Part shown: piece by piece, positions 35,999 through 44,376 of the stretch
Layout of the letters: each line of letters begins with the position of its first letter
Position numbering within the stretch: position 1 is the first letter of the stretch
Assembly: GCA_947488295.1 (NCBI GenBank)
Contig: CANKYU010000004.1
Coordinates: 603,117-667,116, forward strand
Direction of reading: 5' to 3'
DNA length: 64,000 nucleotides
From: an uncultured Anderseniella sp.
GTDB lineage: Bacteria; Pseudomonadota; Alphaproteobacteria; Rhizobiales; Aestuariivirgaceae
Made by a program: the position numbers and the translations under genes
The notes under the pieces: generated by a model
Database searches by the model: none
What the model saw: the letters and a program-made list of their open reading frames with translations, nothing else
Told to the model about the DNA's origin: nothing

Positions 35999-36506
35999 AC
36001 TCCCGTTCTCGAAACCCGGCGGCTGGTCCGTTCAAAAAGTCATCCTTTTAGCGCTTATCGCCGTGCATGCAGCATGGATCGTTTTTCATTTGACCCTTGT
36101 GTCGCGCGAGTTGGTGAACCCCTGGAAACTTGGCGGCTATGGGATGTACACCACCGCACATCCGAAACCCGCGATACATGTGTTCGACAGCCGTTTCGGC
36201 AGCGTTGAGGTATCAATAAGCGATGAAGATCGCCTCCAAATGGCTCGCGAAAACAACTATTTCATTCTGCGCTGTCATCCACTGTCCGTAGATTCCCTGC
36301 AGAATTTCCTTAAGAACAATCCCAGATTCGTTGGCGTCCCGTTGAGATTTATAATATCGGAATTAAAGATGTTACGAGATCCGATCCGGCCCGAACGGCT
36401 TCCGCACGCGATACTTGAAATCCGCTGGACCGGCCAGACCACATTCAAATATGCGGGCAAGGTATGTGATCAATTGTTCAGAGGAAATTCCGAGCTGAAG
36501 TCATGA
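35988..36506 (+). CDS. Conserved membrane-anchored protein of HTTM/DCC-type operon, unknown function
   Basis: A 172-aa protein with one N-terminal helix (about 17-37, VILLALIAVHAAWIVFHLTL). NPWKLGGYGMYTT at about 46-58 looks like a conserved motif. The remaining part is a soluble alpha/beta domain with no signature that I know. It overlaps the preceding gene by 11 bp and the DCC gene by 4 bp, so all three are translationally coupled and should act together. Confidence 0.65.
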   Translation: MSYELPFSKPGGWSVQKVILLALIAVHAAWIVFHLTLVSRELVNPWKLGGYGMYTTAHPKPAIHVFDSRFGSVEVSISDEDRLQMARENNYFILRCHPLSVDSLQNFLKNNPRFVGVPLRFIISELKMLRDPIRPERLPHAILEIRWTGQTTFKYAGKVCDQLFRGNSELKS

Positions 36507-36889
36507 CAACGCTTACTCTCATTTATGATGGAGATTGCCCGGTATGCCGGAGTTACACCCGGTACCTGTCAATCAAACGGGCGGCCGGAAATTTTGAACT
36601 TTTGAATGCACGCGACAATCCCCCGATCCTTGAGGAGATCAATGCCCTCAATCTCGATATGGATGAAGGGTTCGTCCTCAAGGTCGGTGACCGGTTTTAC
36701 CATGGCGCGGATGCGATCCACGCCCTGGCCCTGCTGAGCACCCGAACCGGTTTCTTCAACAAGATGAACTTCCTGGTTTTCAAATCAAAAACCCTGTCCA
36801 GGTTTCTGTATCCGATCCTTAAGACAGGGCGGGCATTGTTGCTCGCTGTGCTCGGAAAAACCAAGTTGAACAATCTTGACAACGGCTAG
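36503..36889 (+). CDS. DCC-family thiol-disulfide oxidoreductase-like protein (DUF393)
   Basis: A 128-aa thioredoxin-like protein. It starts with YDGDCPVCRSY, where D11 and C12-x-x-C15 form the DCC motif that names the family. Its role is thought to be redox but is not established. It is last in a three-gene operon with two membrane proteins. Its target may be Cys residues of the first protein, for instance CSDDTLNNPC, whose two Cys are nine residues apart. Confidence 0.88.
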   Translation: MTTLTLIYDGDCPVCRSYTRYLSIKRAAGNFELLNARDNPPILEEINALNLDMDEGFVLKVGDRFYHGADAIHALALLSTRTGFFNKMNFLVFKSKTLSRFLYPILKTGRALLLAVLGKTKLNNLDNG

Positions 36890-36908
36890 CATCCAGCAAT
36901 TTATAAAC

Positions 36909-37103
36909 TCACCTGGCCGCTGACAGGGCCTGTTTCAGCACTTCGGTTTTTCCAATATGATTGGCCAGTATCAGAATGAGCCGGGCATTGAATGCTTGGC
37001 TCTCTTCGTCATTCATGGCTTCGTGCGCCCTTAGAAGTTCAGCATAGAACTCGTCATGCTCTGCCATGTTCAGCGCTGTCACAAGCCGGTCATTCTTTGC
37101 CAT
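36909..37103 (-). CDS. DUF2783 small protein, possible coupling component of the FAD monooxygenase
   Basis: A 64-aa, helical, soluble protein of the DUF2783 family (LVTALNMAEHDEFYAELLRA, then NARLILILANHIG). Its start overlaps the 3' end of the FAD monooxygenase gene by 14 bp. In Pseudomonas putida U, 3-hydroxyphenylacetate hydroxylase consists of a flavoprotein (MhaA) and a small coupling protein (MhaB). The gene pair here has the same size relation and the same homogentisate context. I infer that this protein may play the MhaB role, without having compared the sequences. Confidence 0.75.
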   Translation of the reverse strand: MAKNDRLVTALNMAEHDEFYAELLRAHEAMNDEESQAFNARLILILANHIGKTEVLKQALSAAR

Positions 37104-38694
37104 GCAAATTCTCCTGCTTTTCAGCCAGCGCCACTGACACGGCCCTGATTACACTGTCTCTCGAATACCGCTTCCATCTCGCCGCAATGTGCTGGTCCGG
37201 CCGCAGCAGATAGACCGCATGTGCCTCATCGCCCAGATACCGCTGGCGAACAGTGTCACTTGCCGCCACCTCCAGGGCCGCAACATCGTCTGGCAACTCT
37301 CTGGCCTCCGGCATCGGTTGGCCAACAAACAGCAGGCAGAATTCGCTTGCTGTCCTGTTCAACAGCCAGCTATCGCCCAATGGGGCGTCCTGGGCCGGCG
37401 CACCCGGGCGTGTGGATGCCGGCCAGCGCCGTTCAGCTTTGCAATCGTCATCTGCAGTGGCATAACTGCACGGCAACGACAATCGGCCGGAATTGACCAG
37501 GGCCCTGGCGAACTCCACCTCTCCCGCCAGCTTCAGAGCGGCTTCCTGAAACCGTTTCTCCATGGCTGACTTGGGGGTCATGAACGACGTGGCGCGCGCG
37601 GAATTGGCCAGATTTTCATCTGCCGCTTCAACACGTTCCCTATTGTAGGTTTCCAGCAGCTCCATCGGGGCCTGGGCCCTGATGATCCGTGCCAGCTTCC
37701 AGCACAGATTGTCTATGTCCTGTATGCCGCCATTGCCACCGCGGGCGCCAAACGGCGAAACCACATGCGCTGCATCACCGGCAAACAGGATCCTGCCGTG
37801 AACGAACCGCTCAAGGCGGGCGCACTGAAACGAATAGACAGAAACCCAGTCGAGCTCAAACGGGCGATCGCCCATCATCGCCTGGATGCGCGGAACGACG
37901 CGTTCCGGCCTGCTCTCTTCTGCCGCATCTGCATCTGCGCCAAGCTGCAGGTCGATGCGATAGATGTTGTCCGGCTGCTTGTGCAGCAGGGCCGACTGGC
38001 CGGAATGGAAAGGTGGCTCAAACCAGAACCATCGTTCAGAGGGAAAGTCCGCCTTCATCTCAACATCCGCGATCAGAAACCGTTCATCGAACTGCGTGCC
38101 TTCAAACGACAGGCCGAGCATCGAGCGCACCGGCGAACGGGCACCGTCACAGGCAACTGCAAACCCTGCATCCAGGGCATAGTCACCATCCGGTGTGGAT
38201 ATCTGCACTGTCACCGCGTCTTCGTGCTGTTCGATGCCGGTTACCTTGTTCTTCCACCTGATATCAATCAGGTCGGGAAAGTCGGCACATCGCTCCACCA
38301 GGTACTGCTCGACATGGTACTGCTGCAAATTTATGAAGGCGGGCATCTTGTGCCCGGCCTGCTGCAGCAGGTCAAAGCTGTAGACCTCGCGGTCACGATG
38401 GAACAACCGCCCGACTTTCCAGGTCACGCCCTTTTCAACCATACGCTCGCCAACACCGAGCCTGTCAAAAATCTCCAGTGTGCGCTTGGCCCAGCAGATG
38501 GCCCTGGAACCAACCGACACCACATCATTGTCGTCCAGCACAACCGAGCGAACACCATGTACCGCCAGATCAATTGCCGCGCTTAGCCCCACCGGGCCGG
38601 CACCGACAATGACAACCGGGTAAGGATCAGCGGTTTTGCCCGACAGTTCCGGCGCGGTCGCGTACTCGAATGGCTGGTAGTCGTACCTGCTCAT
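37090..38694 (-). CDS. FAD-dependent aromatic monooxygenase (MhpA/MhaA-like)
   Basis: A 534-aa class A flavoprotein monooxygenase. The FAD-binding GAGPVGLSAAIDLA lies near 31-44. The DG motif (ACDGARSPVR) near 184 and the GD motif (LFAGDAAHVVSPFGARGGN) near 305-323 are intact. A C-terminal thioredoxin-like domain (about 440-530) resembles MhpA and pentachlorophenol hydroxylase. Next to homogentisate dioxygenase it probably forms the 2,5-dihydroxylated ring from a hydroxyphenylacetate. 3-Hydroxyphenylacetate 6-hydroxylation is my best guess. It lies 3 bp from the metallo-hydrolase gene, in one operon. Confidence 0.85.
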   Translation of the reverse strand: MSRYDYQPFEYATAPELSGKTADPYPVVIVGAGPVGLSAAIDLAVHGVRSVVLDDNDVVSVGSRAICWAKRTLEIFDRLGVGERMVEKGVTWKVGRLFHRDREVYSFDLLQQAGHKMPAFINLQQYHVEQYLVERCADFPDLIDIRWKNKVTGIEQHEDAVTVQISTPDGDYALDAGFAVACDGARSPVRSMLGLSFEGTQFDERFLIADVEMKADFPSERWFWFEPPFHSGQSALLHKQPDNIYRIDLQLGADADAAEESRPERVVPRIQAMMGDRPFELDWVSVYSFQCARLERFVHGRILFAGDAAHVVSPFGARGGNGGIQDIDNLCWKLARIIRAQAPMELLETYNRERVEAADENLANSARATSFMTPKSAMEKRFQEAALKLAGEVEFARALVNSGRLSLPCSYATADDDCKAERRWPASTRPGAPAQDAPLGDSWLLNRTASEFCLLFVGQPMPEARELPDDVAALEVAASDTVRQRYLGDEAHAVYLLRPDQHIAARWKRYSRDSVIRAVSVALAEKQENLHGKE

Positions 38695-38697
38695 CTA

Positions 38698-39648
38698 TCA
38701 ACCCTGCAGCGCTTCCCACATCTGCTTGTCGCGCTCTGCCGTCCAGATGCGCGGTGTATCCACGTCACGCGCCTCATCGTATGCACGCGCTACATTGAAC
38801 GGCAGGCAGTGTTCGTAGATGGCATAGTCGGAAAACTTGGGATCACACTTTTCACGGCATGCCTCGTATGCAGCCTTGAGATCGCCACCCTTCAAGGCAA
38901 CCCGGGCCACCGGATTGAATGTCGAGCGAACGAAATCCGCGGTAAGGTCAAGCGCCTCCCCGACCTTCTCGCGGCCGACCAGCGCATCCCCCCTGCCCGG
39001 TGCGATCGCATCGACATCCCAGTCCCGTATGGTCTCGAGCGTTTCCGGCCAGTCCAGAAAATGTCCGTCGCCGCAATAACACGCGGATTTGTACTCGACG
39101 ATGTCACCGGTGAACATGACATTTGCATCCGGTACATATGCCACTATGTCACCGGCAGTGTGCGCTCGCCCGAGAAACATCAGATCGATGCGGCGATTGC
39201 CGAGATACACCGTCATGCGGTCATTGAAGGTCGTTGTGGGCCAGGTCAGACCGGGGATGCTTTCGTGGCCCTGAAACAGCCGGGGAAAGCGTTCGAATTC
39301 CGAATCCCAGTCTTCCTGCCCGCGTTCAACCACCATGGCCCGCGCCATCTCGGACATTATGACTTCAGACGCGCCATATGCGGACGCACCAAGCACTCGC
39401 ACGGCATGATAATGGCTCAGCACCACATGCGTGATCGGCTTGTCGGTTACGGTTCGGATTTTCTCGATGACCTTGCCGGCCAGCCGCGGCGTGGCTTGCG
39501 CGTCGACAATCATCACACTGTCGTCGCCAATGATAACCCCGGTGTTCGGATCACCTTCAGCAGTGAAGGCATACAGGTTGTCGCCAATCTCGTTGAAGGA
39601 GATCTTCTTTTCTTCCATGTCACCGGTGGATGCGAACTGTTTAGCCAT
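38698..39648 (-). CDS. Metallo-beta-lactamase-fold protein with altered metal site
   Basis: A 316-aa protein. VMIVDAQA and FLGRAHTAGD show the fold. The usual HxHxDH motif is H79-Y-H81-A-V83-R84, so the Asp and last His are replaced, and the C-terminal PGHG is PGRG (R219). H79, H81, H163 and the bridging D182 remain. It could bind one metal ion rather than two. Its family travels with homogentisate genes but has no defined reaction that I know of, a thioester or lactone hydrolase being possible. The ATG at 39648 overlaps the FAH-family gene by 8 bp. The open frame further upstream lies inside that gene. Confidence 0.82.
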   Translation of the reverse strand: MAKQFASTGDMEEKKISFNEIGDNLYAFTAEGDPNTGVIIGDDSVMIVDAQATPRLAGKVIEKIRTVTDKPITHVVLSHYHAVRVLGASAYGASEVIMSEMARAMVVERGQEDWDSEFERFPRLFQGHESIPGLTWPTTTFNDRMTVYLGNRRIDLMFLGRAHTAGDIVAYVPDANVMFTGDIVEYKSACYCGDGHFLDWPETLETIRDWDVDAIAPGRGDALVGREKVGEALDLTADFVRSTFNPVARVALKGGDLKAAYEACREKCDPKFSDYAIYEHCLPFNVARAYDEARDVDTPRIWTAERDKQMWEALQG

Positions 39649-40657
39649 GGTGTCTGACAACCCTTTGTGTGATTGAGCCAAAAATCGAAGCGCCGGTTTC
39701 CGCCAGCATCCGGATGTCGACGACATCCCCGAACGACAGGAACGGCGTGCGTGCATTGCCGGAGCGAATTGTTTCTATCATCCGCAATTCCGCAATACAG
39801 GAATAGCCTGCGCCCCCGTCGGCAACCGGTTTGCCGGGCGAGCCGTCAGGTCCCTTGTTGGAAACGGTGCCCGAACCGATTACGGTCCCGGCGCACAATG
39901 GCCGGGTCCGCGCAGCATGGCAAATCAGATCGCCGAAATCGAACGTCATGTCGATACCCGCATCCGGTTTGCCGAACGGTTTGCCGTTCAGCTGCGACAG
40001 CAGCGGCAAGTGTACCTTGCCGCCTTGCCATGCGGCGCCAAGCTCGTCCGGTGTTACGGCTATCGGAGAAAATGCGGTTGAAGGCTTGGACTGGAAAAAT
40101 CCAAATCCCTTGGACAGTTCACCCGGTATCAGGTTTCGCAACGACACATCATTGGCCAGCATGATCAGCACGACATGGTCAAGTGCTGTCTCGCGCGACA
40201 CTCCCATCGGCACATCATTTGTGACAATCGCCACTTCTGCTTCAAAGTCGGCACCCCAGTCTTCCTTCGCCAGCACAATGTCACCGTGAGGATCAAGAAA
40301 ACTGTCGGAGCCACCCTGGTACATCAGCGGTTCGGTCCAGAAGCTTTCAGGCATCTCGGCACCGCGCGCCTTTCGAACCAGTTCCACATGGTTCACGAAG
40401 GCTGATCCGTCCGCCCACTGGTAGGCGCGCGGCAACGGTGACCGGCAGCACGACGGGTCAAACGGTTCGCCCTTGTCCTGTTCACGTTCCAGCAATGCTG
40501 CCTGGCGTTCCAGTTCCGCAGACAATTTGCCCCAGTTGTCCAGCGCCTGCTGCAGGGTTGGAACAATCCCGCTCACGCCGATGCAGCGCGTCAAGTCCCG
40601 CGTTACAATCACAAGTGAACCGTCCCGGCTGCCATTTTCAAGAGATGCGAGCTTCAT
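39641..40657 (-). CDS. Fumarylacetoacetate hydrolase family protein
   Basis: A 338-aa enzyme of the FAH family. DFEAEVAIVTNDV near 132-144 and the later GSGTVSNKG near 257 mark the metal site and catalytic loop. In the homogentisate pathway it would split fumarylacetoacetate, or maleylacetoacetate directly, into acetoacetate plus a C4 dicarboxylate. No maleylacetoacetate isomerase gene is present in the window. It lies 6 bp after hmgA. Confidence 0.9.
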   Translation of the reverse strand: MKLASLENGSRDGSLVIVTRDLTRCIGVSGIVPTLQQALDNWGKLSAELERQAALLEREQDKGEPFDPSCCRSPLPRAYQWADGSAFVNHVELVRKARGAEMPESFWTEPLMYQGGSDSFLDPHGDIVLAKEDWGADFEAEVAIVTNDVPMGVSRETALDHVVLIMLANDVSLRNLIPGELSKGFGFFQSKPSTAFSPIAVTPDELGAAWQGGKVHLPLLSQLNGKPFGKPDAGIDMTFDFGDLICHAARTRPLCAGTVIGSGTVSNKGPDGSPGKPVADGGAGYSCIAELRMIETIRSGNARTPFLSFGDVVDIRMLAETGASIFGSITQRVVRHHG

Positions 40658-40663
40658 GGAGAA

Positions 40664-41971
40664 TTACTCAGCGCCCTTGGTGGTAAACCTTTTTTCCAGG
40701 CCATCCCAACAGGTCGTATAGTCGTCCTGCAGGGTTTCCAGCCCGGCTGCGTAACTTGTCAGATGTTGCGGGAACCGGGTTTCAAACATGAAGGCCAACG
40801 TGTTCTCCAGCTTGTGAGGTTTCAGGTCCGTGGTACTAGCCTTGTCGAAGGCATCAACATCGGGCCCGTGCGGCAACATGCAATTGTGCAGGCTCATGCC
40901 GCCGGGCACGAAGCCTTCCTCCTTGGCATCATAAACGCCGTGTATCAGGCCCATGAACTCCGACATGATGTTCATGTGATACCAGGGCGGCCTGAACGTA
41001 TGTTCCGCAACCGACCATCGTTCCGGGAAGATGACAAAATCGATATTGCCAGTACCAGGACTTTCTGACGGGGCCGTCAGAACCGTGAAAATGGATGGAT
41101 CAGGATGGTCGAAAAGAACCGCATTGACCGGCGAGAACGTCCGCAAGTCATATTTGAACGGCGTGTAGTTGCCATGCCATGCAACCACATCCAGCGGTGA
41201 GTGATCGATGTCGGTGGCGTACAGTCCGCCACACCATTTCATGATCACCGTGTGCTGTTGGTCGATATCTTCAAACGCTGCCACAGGTGTCTTGAAATCA
41301 CGCGGGTTGGCCAGGCAGTTGGCGCCTATCGGGCCGCGCTCCGGCAGTGTGAACTTGGCACCGTAATTTTCGCACACATATCCGCGTGCCGGTCCGTCAA
41401 CGACTTCGACGCGGAACTTCATGCCCCGCGGTATCAGGCAGATCTCGCACGGCCCCACATCGAGCTTGCCCATTTCCGTAAACACCAACAGCCCGCCCTG
41501 CTGCGGCACGATCAGAAGTTCACCATCAGCGTTGAAGAAACTCTCTGCCGTCATCGACCTGTTGGCAAAGAACAGGTGAACGGCCATGCCGGTCTGGGTG
41601 TTGACATCGCCGGCCGTGGTAACCGTGCGCATGCCCTCCACAAATGATACATCGCCATCCGGGAACGCAGGCGGGTTCCAGCGAAACTGCGTCGGCGGCA
41701 GATCATGGTCGTCAAGGCAAGGAGCACTCTTCCAGTCAGGCAGATCGAGCTTTTTGAACTGCCCGACATGCTTTACCGACGGGCGGATCCGGTACAGCCA
41801 GGATCTTTCGTTCTGCCCCCGTAATGCGGTGAACGGGGACCCGGACAATTGCTCGGCATAAAGCCCGTAAGCGCAGTTTTGCGGCGAGTTCTGTCCCTGC
41901 GGCAAGGCCCCTTTCAGGGCCTCGGTTTCGAAATCGTTGCCGAAACCAGGTTGGTATTGCAGTTTCATCAT
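40664..41971 (-). CDS. hmgA: Homogentisate 1,2-dioxygenase
   Basis: A 435-aa enzyme that opens homogentisate to maleylacetoacetate using Fe(II) and oxygen. The opening [20 protein letters not shown] is typical. Iron ligands are visible in [14 protein letters not shown] (His and Glu, about 322-335) and in LPHGPD near 366. Length matches the family. It heads the minus-strand operon hmgA, FAH, MBL, monooxygenase, DUF2783. A MarR-type operator lies 46-70 bp upstream of its start. Confidence 0.97.
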   Translation of the reverse strand: MMKLQYQPGFGNDFETEALKGALPQGQNSPQNCAYGLYAEQLSGSPFTALRGQNERSWLYRIRPSVKHVGQFKKLDLPDWKSAPCLDDHDLPPTQFRWNPPAFPDGDVSFVEGMRTVTTAGDVNTQTGMAVHLFFANRSMTAESFFNADGELLIVPQQGGLLVFTEMGKLDVGPCEICLIPRGMKFRVEVVDGPARGYVCENYGAKFTLPERGPIGANCLANPRDFKTPVAAFEDIDQQHTVIMKWCGGLYATDIDHSPLDVVAWHGNYTPFKYDLRTFSPVNAVLFDHPDPSIFTVLTAPSESPGTGNIDFVIFPERWSVAEHTFRPPWYHMNIMSEFMGLIHGVYDAKEEGFVPGGMSLHNCMLPHGPDVDAFDKASTTDLKPHKLENTLAFMFETRFPQHLTSYAAGLETLQDDYTTCWDGLEKRFTTKGAE

Positions 41972-42016
41972 GTCAACCGTTGGTGATTACAATTGCTTCG
42001 GTGATCGGCTAAGAAT

Positions 42017-42041
42017 GATGGTTACATTTGTAACTATCAAG
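42017..42041. promoter_or_regulatory. MarR-type operator at the hmgA/marR divergent promoter
   Basis: GATGGTTAC and GTAACTATC arms around ATTT (42017-42038), then AAG. A 25-bp near-copy lies at 45493-45517 before the TRAP receptor gene: 22 of 25 positions are identical, including the 15-mer TTTGTAACTATCAAG. The site ends 8 bp before the MarR start and covers its ribosome site, which suggests autorepression. Confidence 0.75.
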
Positions 42042-42049
42042 AGAGATAT

Positions 42050-42496
42050 ATGGTACAGAAACTTCAGCTGGAAAATTTCCTGCCATACAGGCTGAACCGT
42101 GCGGCGGCGGCTGCGAGCGTCCAGCTCTCTGCCATTTATCGGCGCAAGTATGGTCTTACCGTTCCTGAATGGCGAACGCTTTCCACTCTGGCCCAGTTCG
42201 GAGAGTTGACCGCAAAGCAGATCGGCGCCCATTCTTCCATGCACAAGACCAAGGTCAGCCGCGCGGTCAGCTCTCTCAACACCCGACGCTGGCTGAGCCG
42301 CAAAAGAGATGCTGCAGACCGCCGGCTCGAACAATTGAACCTGACGGCACGCGGCAAAGAGGCCTATAACCAGCTTGAACCCCAGATGCTGGATTTCGAA
42401 GTCCAGCTTCTGGCTGGCCTGACTGCAACGGAGCGTGACGAGATGATGCGCGGTATCGCCATTCTGGAAAAGGCATTGGGTGTTCTGGACACCTGA
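42050..42496 (+). CDS. MarR-family regulator of the homogentisate unit
   Basis: A 148-aa winged-helix repressor. LTVPEWRTLSTLAQFGELTA (about 36-55) is the start of the MarR DNA-binding domain, with TKVSRAVSSLNTRRWLSRKRD in the recognition helix and wing (about 67-87, given as positions). It is divergent from hmgA and separated by a 78-bp region with a strong dyad. MarR proteins here usually release DNA on binding an aromatic acid. Homogentisate or a precursor is the likely effector. Stop codons of this gene and the convergent TRAP gene are two bases apart. Confidence 0.9.
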   Translation: MVQKLQLENFLPYRLNRAAAAASVQLSAIYRRKYGLTVPEWRTLSTLAQFGELTAKQIGAHSSMHKTKVSRAVSSLNTRRWLSRKRDAADRRLEQLNLTARGKEAYNQLEPQMLDFEVQLLAGLTATERDEMMRGIAILEKALGVLDT

Positions 42497-42498
42497 CC

Positions 42499-43812
42499 CT
42501 AAAACACCTCAAGCATGAACAATGTGATGGCCGGAAACGCCAGCAGCAATGCAACACGCAGGAAATCCGATATCAGAAACGGCACGACGCCCTTGAAACT
42601 GTCGGCGAGCGGCACATCTCCGGCCAGCTTGTTGATGACGAAAACATTCATGCCCACCGGCGGTGTTATCAGCCCGACCTCCACGACAATCAGCACGATG
42701 ATGCCGAACCAGATGGCAGTGTGTTCGGGGCTCATGCCGAAATCAAGCGCGGCGATAATGGGAAAGAAGATCGGAATGGTCAGCAGGATCATGGACAACG
42801 CATCGATCACACAGCCCAGCACCAGATACAGAACCAGTATCATGATGAGGATCGTCATGGGCGACAGCCCTGAATCGCCGATGGTCGCCGCCAGGGTTTG
42901 CGGCAACTGTGTTTGCGACAGAAAGGCATTGAATATGTCGGCACCCAGTAGGATCATGTAGATCATGCCCGTCGAAACGGCGGTACCGGTCAGGGCATCC
43001 TTGAGGCCGTCCCAGCGCATGCCGTTGAAAACGGCTATAGCGCCAACGCCGATAACACCGAATGCGGCGGCCTCCGTGGGCGTGAATATGCCACCGTATA
43101 TACCACCGATCACAACAACAAAGATCACCACCGCCGGTGCGGAACCCAACAGTGCTTCGCGTATCTGTTTCCGGTCAAGCGGTTCTCCTGCCGGGCCTGC
43201 TTCCGGGTTCAGCCTGACATAGACCGCAATGGCAATCAGATATCCCGCCGCTGCCAGCAAGCCCGGAATGAAAGCTGCAAGAAACATTTTCGCGACGTTC
43301 TGCTCGGTGAGGATGGCATAAATCACCAGAATGACCGACGGCGGAATGAGAATGCCCAAAGTACCTCCGGCCGCCATTGTGCCGGTTGCCAGTGCGTCAG
43401 AGTATTTGCGCCGTTTCATTTCCGGCAGGGCAACCTGCCCCATTGTGGCAGCCGTTGCCAGCGAAGACCCGCATATGGCGCCGAACATGGCGCACGCCCC
43501 GATGGACGCCATGGACAGGCCGCCCCGAAATCGGCCGAGCGCCACATTGGCGGCATTGAACAGGGCTTTCGACATTCCCGAATGGGTCGCCAGATGCCCC
43601 ATCAAAAGGAACAGCGGCACCACCGACAGCGAATAGGACGACATCTGGTAATACGGGCTGGTCTTCAGATAGCCCAACAGCGGTATCCAGCCGGAAACCG
43701 ATACATAGCCGACCGCGCCCGCCAGAAACATGGAAATGGCGATTGGAATGCGCAAGGCCATCATCCCCAGCATCGCAGATATGGCAACCATGCCGATAAC
43801 CGGACCGCTCAT
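42499..43812 (-). CDS. dctM: TRAP transporter large permease (DctM)
   Basis: A 437-aa membrane protein of the DctM family, with about 12 hydrophobic segments. SVVPLFLLMGHLATHSG near 62, GAICGSSLATAATMGQVALPEM near 110 and the TPTEAAAFGVIGVGA segment near 244 are diagnostic. It is last in the dctPQM operon, whose promoter has the MarR-type operator, so its substrate is probably an aromatic acid that feeds the homogentisate pathway. Confidence 0.95.
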   Translation of the reverse strand: MSGPVIGMVAISAMLGMMALRIPIAISMFLAGAVGYVSVSGWIPLLGYLKTSPYYQMSSYSLSVVPLFLLMGHLATHSGMSKALFNAANVALGRFRGGLSMASIGACAMFGAICGSSLATAATMGQVALPEMKRRKYSDALATGTMAAGGTLGILIPPSVILVIYAILTEQNVAKMFLAAFIPGLLAAAGYLIAIAVYVRLNPEAGPAGEPLDRKQIREALLGSAPAVVIFVVVIGGIYGGIFTPTEAAAFGVIGVGAIAVFNGMRWDGLKDALTGTAVSTGMIYMILLGADIFNAFLSQTQLPQTLAATIGDSGLSPMTILIMILVLYLVLGCVIDALSMILLTIPIFFPIIAALDFGMSPEHTAIWFGIIVLIVVEVGLITPPVGMNVFVINKLAGDVPLADSFKGVVPFLISDFLRVALLLAFPAITLFMLEVF

Positions 43813-44342
43813 GACACTGTTTCCGATGTCGCGCTGTCATCGGCGAGCGTGCGCGCGGTTGTCAAAATGCCGACCGCACTCAGCAATGCCATTGATGGCA
43901 CCACAACGAGAAATGCCCACCATGTTCCAACCTGTAGAACCATCGTCTGGTCATTGCTGGAGTACAGGGATATGCCGCCGGCACCAAGGCGCCATGTCAT
44001 GAGCATGGCGACAAGGGTCAGCAGCACACATCCCAGGGCGTCGAGCCGCCGCTGAACGGCCGGCGACGCCTTCAGGGTGAAAAAATCCACGATCACATTG
44101 CCCTTGTTCAACTGGCAATATGGCAGGAACAGAGACACCGCGACCGCGCAACCGATTTCCACAATCTCGAAGTCACCGGCAATAGCGCCACCGAAGAATT
44201 TTCGTCCAAGCACGCTGATCACCGTTGTCAGGGCGATACTGCACAGCACCAGGCCGCCGGCAACGGCAAACGCGCTGCAGAGCCATTCAACCGACTTTGC
44301 AACGCGTTTCAGACCGGAGCCCCTATGGCCGCCATCAGCCAT
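43809..44342 (-). CDS. dctQ: TRAP transporter small permease (DctQ)
   Basis: A 177-aa membrane protein with four helices and the DctQ pattern VISVLGRKFFGGAIAGDFEIVE, given here as about 35-56. It overlaps dctM by 4 bp and follows dctP after 34 bp. No stem-loop is present between dctP and dctQ here, unlike the other TRAP operon in the window. Confidence 0.92.
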   Translation of the reverse strand: MADGGHRGSGLKRVAKSVEWLCSAFAVAGGLVLCSIALTTVISVLGRKFFGGAIAGDFEIVEIGCAVAVSLFLPYCQLNKGNVIVDFFTLKASPAVQRRLDALGCVLLTLVAMLMTWRLGAGGISLYSSNDQTMVLQVGTWWAFLVVVPSMALLSAVGILTTARTLADDSATSETVS

Positions 44343-44376
44343 TTTTCAGCAATTTACCACCCGGACGCTCCCGACA

